From: Bacillus sp. 2205SS5-2
Lineage (GTDB): Bacteria > Bacillota > Bacilli > Bacillales > Bacillaceae_K
NCBI RefSeq assembly: GCF_037024155.1
Contig: NZ_JAYKTS010000008.1
Location: 1-64,000 of the forward strand
Direction of reading: 5' to 3'
Length of the DNA: 64,000 nucleotides
The notes under the pieces are model-generated. The model worked only from the letters and a program-made list of their open reading frames with translations, searched no databases and was not told where the DNA came from. The position numbers and the translations under genes are program-made. This document shows positions 62,108 to 64,000 of this stretch, in pieces (positions within the stretch are counted from its first letter, which is position 1; every line of letters begins with the position of its first letter).

Positions 62108-62289
62108 GGCTGTTTTCGCAAAGATTGTGGCTTTTCGAATAAAAAGGAATCCCTTGACTTGTATGATTTCATGCTCTTTTCCTAATGAAAAATTCTTCAT
62201 TTCTAGATAAAAAAGAAGAAATCAATCGAAAAAACCCTACTGCCTGTTTTTTCTTTGTGTCAAGAGCAACAATGTATACGAAAAGAGCC
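62108..62289. repeat. Interspersed inverted-end repeat, 182 bp copy
   Basis: It starts GGCTGTTTTCGCAAAG five bases after the stop codon of the preceding gene and ends GTATACGAAAAGAGCC. It is nearly the same as the copy at 45406-45587 and is the cleanest example of this subtype. Confidence 0.94.
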
Positions 62290-62381
62290 TATTAAAAACA
62301 GACGAAATTATTACAAAAATGTAGAATTTCACGGATTATTAAAGCCAACGTCAACAATGGATACAAAAAGAGCCCATACAG

Positions 62382-62412
62382 AAAAATCCCCCTGCCATTT
62401 TGGCAGGGGGAT
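62382..62412 (-). terminator. Strong terminator hairpin
   Basis: TCCCCCTGCCA pairs perfectly with TGGCAGGGGGA around TTT. On the minus strand it is followed by TTTTTC, so it should end transcripts coming from 62596-63111 or from an RNA gene in between. Confidence 0.85.
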
Positions 62413-62595
62413 TCATAGAAGGAGACAAAATAAACATCAGATTGGGTCATCGACCATCCATTGCATTAGTTGGTGATTGTTCAGGGGTAAAGTTGTCATG
62501 GGTTATGAGTCATGGGTTTGCCCTATCCATTTCAACAGACTATAAAGCTGGTTTCCCCTTCTATGCCTTGAAGCGGAGTCTCACCACTTCAAGGA

Positions 62596-63111
62596 CTAGA
62601 AATATTTCTCACTATCAAAATCTAATTCTACTCCATAATTTTTCGCATTAATTAAATTAGATAGCCGGTTTGCTTGACGCTCACACTCTATTGCTTTCAG
62701 ACGATAGTCTTCTGGTTCGAACAAAGCTAACTTAATAATCGTGACCCCTTCGCCGAAATGGTACGGATGCTCTTCCTTCTCAGCAGTGCCAAATTCCTTG
62801 TATTTCCTCGCTTTGGCACGAAGTTGGGTAGCATATTCTATCGCTTCTACAATCGGTAAATTTTCATTATTAAACGAAATTTCATTTTCTATATTTGCTT
62901 GGTACATTAGCTTATCTAACAAACGAAAATCTTTACGCACATCTTCTAAGTCGCTCTCTACTTGAGCAAGGTTACGAACTTTAGGAGGAATTTCACTCCC
63001 TTTTTCTATCTCCACAAACGCAACTCGATCCATTTCATTCTCTAAATCATGAATTTGTTTAGATAATACACTTTTCAACTTGACCGCTTCAGCTAAAGAG
63101 ATTTTTGGCAT
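62596..63111 (-). CDS. DIP1984 family coiled-coil protein (DUF6847-like)
   Basis: 171 residues with AAGGAG eight bases before the ATG. The N-terminus (SLAEAVKLKSVLSKQIHDLE) and the following coiled coil with VRNLAQVESDLEDVRKDF and LPIVEAIEYATQLRAKARKY resemble the DIP1984/septicolysin-like family, which is mostly helical and of unknown function. There is no signal peptide. It stands alone, about 785 bases from any other gene on its strand upstream. A 183-base 3' stretch separates its stop from the terminator at 62382-62412. Family call is tentative; coding is clear. Confidence 0.7.
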   Translation of the reverse strand: MPKISLAEAVKLKSVLSKQIHDLENEMDRVAFVEIEKGSEIPPKVRNLAQVESDLEDVRKDFRLLDKLMYQANIENEISFNNENLPIVEAIEYATQLRAKARKYKEFGTAEKEEHPYHFGEGVTIIKLALFEPEDYRLKAIECERQANRLSNLINAKNYGVELDFDSEKYF

Positions 63112-63266
63112 GCAGTAAACTCCTTTTCATTTGTAAATTATTACAACTAAATTAACATACTCATTCGAATCTGACAATTTTCAAGCATACTTCATGTAAA
63201 ATGAGACATTATTTTTGCAAAAAAAAATTGTAAATACTGAAATACAAGAGAAAGCGAGAGACAACC

Positions 63267-63461
63267 ATGGGATTCATAGGAATTATCTTCTTCGACTTTA
63301 CCAAGCTACGAAACCAAGAAATGATTGAACAAAATGATAGCATTACTAGAAAAATCGAAGAACGAATAAATATGAAAAAAACACTTTTTTTCGAAGAATC
63401 TGCCTTTTTATTGGAGGACCTTTCGCATACATTCTGGCTATTTCATCTGTTTCTTGATTAA
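63267..63461 (+). CDS. Possible small membrane-associated protein cut by a repeat
   Basis: 64 codons: a short hydrophobic start (MGFIGIIFF), then a charged helical stretch (LRNQEMIEQNDSITRKIEE) of the sort found in small Bacillus membrane proteins. The upstream GAGAAAGCGAGAG is a poor ribosome binding site. The last 14 codons read through the repeat at 63419, so the original C-terminus may have been replaced by it. It may not be a gene. Confidence 0.3.
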   Translation: MGFIGIIFFDFTKLRNQEMIEQNDSITRKIEERINMKKTLFFEESAFLLEDLSHTFWLFHLFLD

Positions 63462-63576
63462 ACCCTCTATTTCACTATTGATTTCCATTAAAAACAGACG
63501 AAAAGATGACCCGAAATAAAGCTGTTCTATAGATTATAAACTGATACAAGAGACTGCAAACTTTGCGAAAACAACC
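63419..63576. repeat. Interspersed inverted-end repeat, decayed copy
   Basis: The left end (CCTTTCGCATAC) is worn and the right end (TTTGCGAAAACAACC) nearly intact. The interior (CTGGCTATTTCATCTG, GATTTCCATTAAAAACAGACG) matches the copy at 58109. Confidence 0.7.
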
Positions 63577-63628
63577 AAACTAAAAAACATTCTATCTTCT
63601 TATGGCACAGAAACAGATCTATTCGAGA

Positions 63629-63675
63629 GAAAAAAAGTCAAAAACCTACTAGATATAGGCTTTTGACTTTTTTAT
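63629..63675 (-). terminator. Terminator after gnd
   Basis: AAAAAGTCAAAA-CCTA pairs with TAGG-TTTTGACTTTTT around a five-base loop, flanked by A- and T-runs. It lies about 120 bases past the gnd stop. Confidence 0.8.
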
Positions 63676-63795
63676 TTTCTAGACTATGATGAAACTCAAT
63701 CCTTCATTTCACTGTTGATTTCCATCCAAAATGGATAATTCGCTTGACGAAAATATTCATTAGCAACTCTGTTTACGAACAGATTTATTGAAGAT

Positions 63796-64000
63796 CTATT
63801 TCTCCAACCACTCCGTATGAAACACACCTTCTTTATCGACACGTTGATACGTATGGGCACCAAAATAATCCCGCTGTGCTTGTAGAAGATTAGCCGGCAA
63901 CGTCTCTGAGCGATAGCTATCATAATAAGCCAGTGCACTTGCAAGTCCTGGAACTGGTACACCAAGTTTAATAGCGGATGCGACAACGTCTCTTGCTGCA
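63796..64000 (-). CDS. gnd: 6-phosphogluconate dehydrogenase, C-terminal part (continues beyond the window)
   Basis: 68 codons of the C-terminus, ending TEWLEK with a TAG stop. The stretch [20 protein letters not shown] and the [10 protein letters not shown] ending are the family signature of the decarboxylating 6-phosphogluconate dehydrogenase tail, in which the His and Arg contact the substrate of the partner subunit. The enzyme makes ribulose 5-phosphate and NADPH in the pentose phosphate pathway. The 5' part lies outside the window. Whether it is NADP- or NAD-dependent cannot be told from this part. Confidence 0.93.
   Translation of the reverse strand, partial: AARDVVASAIKLGVPVPGLASALAYYDSYRSETLPANLLQAQRDYFGAHTYQRVDKEGVFHTEWLEK

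Larger units (their letters stand above)
62103..62595. other. 493-base gap after the HTH/ATP-synthase-like gene
   Basis: It contains a complete repeat copy (62108-62289), a strong hairpin (62382-62412) and a 183-base stretch (62413-62595) with coding-like patches and a CCTTGAAG/CTTCAAGG inverted repeat that I could not identify. Confidence 0.5.
63112..63795. other. 684-base gap before gnd
   Basis: It holds a possible small gene (63267-63461), a decayed repeat copy (63419-63576), the gnd terminator (63629-63675) and, near 63704-63735, another short fragment resembling the repeat interior (TTTCACTGTTGATTTCCAT). Confidence 0.45.

Noticed and set aside
63696-63986. 96-codon minus-strand frame at the right edge
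   Set aside because: Another minus-strand frame gives the unmistakable 6-phosphogluconate dehydrogenase C-terminus, so this one is a shadow.
1-64000. CRISPR array, tRNA, rRNA or an intact prophage
   Set aside because: No regularly spaced repeats with unique spacers, no RNA gene signatures and no phage structural genes were seen; the repeats present are palindromic intergenic elements.

Overview
The window looks like the chromosome of a low-GC Gram-positive spore-former of the Bacillaceae. The evidence is a run of genes in the Bacillus subtilis order (degV, degU, degS, yvyE, then tagO), AGGAGG-type ribosome binding sites, wall-teichoic-acid-type polymer genes, and SpoIID/LytB, YkvA and DUF6241-like proteins. 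No rRNA, tRNA, CRISPR array, intact phage or intact insertion sequence was seen. Nothing in the sequence names the species.

Layout. 1-5.6 kb: the tail of an unidentified gene, degV, a small lipoprotein, a three-unit tandem repeat, the DegS/DegU two-component system and yvyE. 6.3-7.4 kb: tagO, which commits undecaprenyl phosphate to wall-polymer synthesis. 8-13.3 kb: a lytABC-like autolysin group (SpoIID/LytB-type protein, acidic lipoprotein, amidase). 13.5-24.3 kb: envelope polymer genes (LtaS-like phosphotransferase, GT2 glycosyltransferase, GtaB, O-antigen-ligase-type membrane protein, GT4 glycosyltransferase, flippase, LytR-CpsA-Psr ligase). 25-33.4 kb: two subtilisin-type proteases and an NlpC/P60 endopeptidase. 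34-36.9 kb: a hypothetical gene and a divergent pair acting on amino-sugar acetyl groups (membrane acetyltransferase, PIG-L deacetylase). 37.3-45.3 kb: a 5'-nucleotidase, an extracellular nuclease and a LysM endopeptidase. 45.9-48.8 kb: an LprI-type lipoprotein, an intact anti-sigma factor behind a broken sigma-factor gene, and a wrecked ISL3 transposase. 49-57.7 kb: one 2862-residue amylopullulanase gene. 58-64 kb: YkvA, an MFS transporter, a DUF6241-like protein, an HTH protein fused to an ATP-synthase-beta-like domain, a DIP1984-like protein and the end of gnd.

The unifying theme is the cell surface. Eight secreted proteins carry three cell-wall-binding repeats (CWB2, Pfam PF04122), seven at the C-terminus and one at the N-terminus. 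They are two autolysins, two proteases, an endopeptidase, a nucleotidase, a nuclease and a starch-degrading enzyme. CWB2 repeats are known to bind anionic wall polymers, and the genes interleaved with them make, flip, polymerise and attach such a polymer. The region therefore reads as a polymer and its clients encoded together. DegS/DegU, the classical regulator of secreted enzymes in B. subtilis, sits at one edge.

The most unusual single gene is at 61053-62102: a Cro/C1-type DNA-binding domain replaces the N-terminal barrel of an F-ATPase beta subunit whose P-loop has lost the GKT signature. Two interspersed non-coding repeat families, one with inverted ends in about a dozen copies, fill many of the gene gaps.
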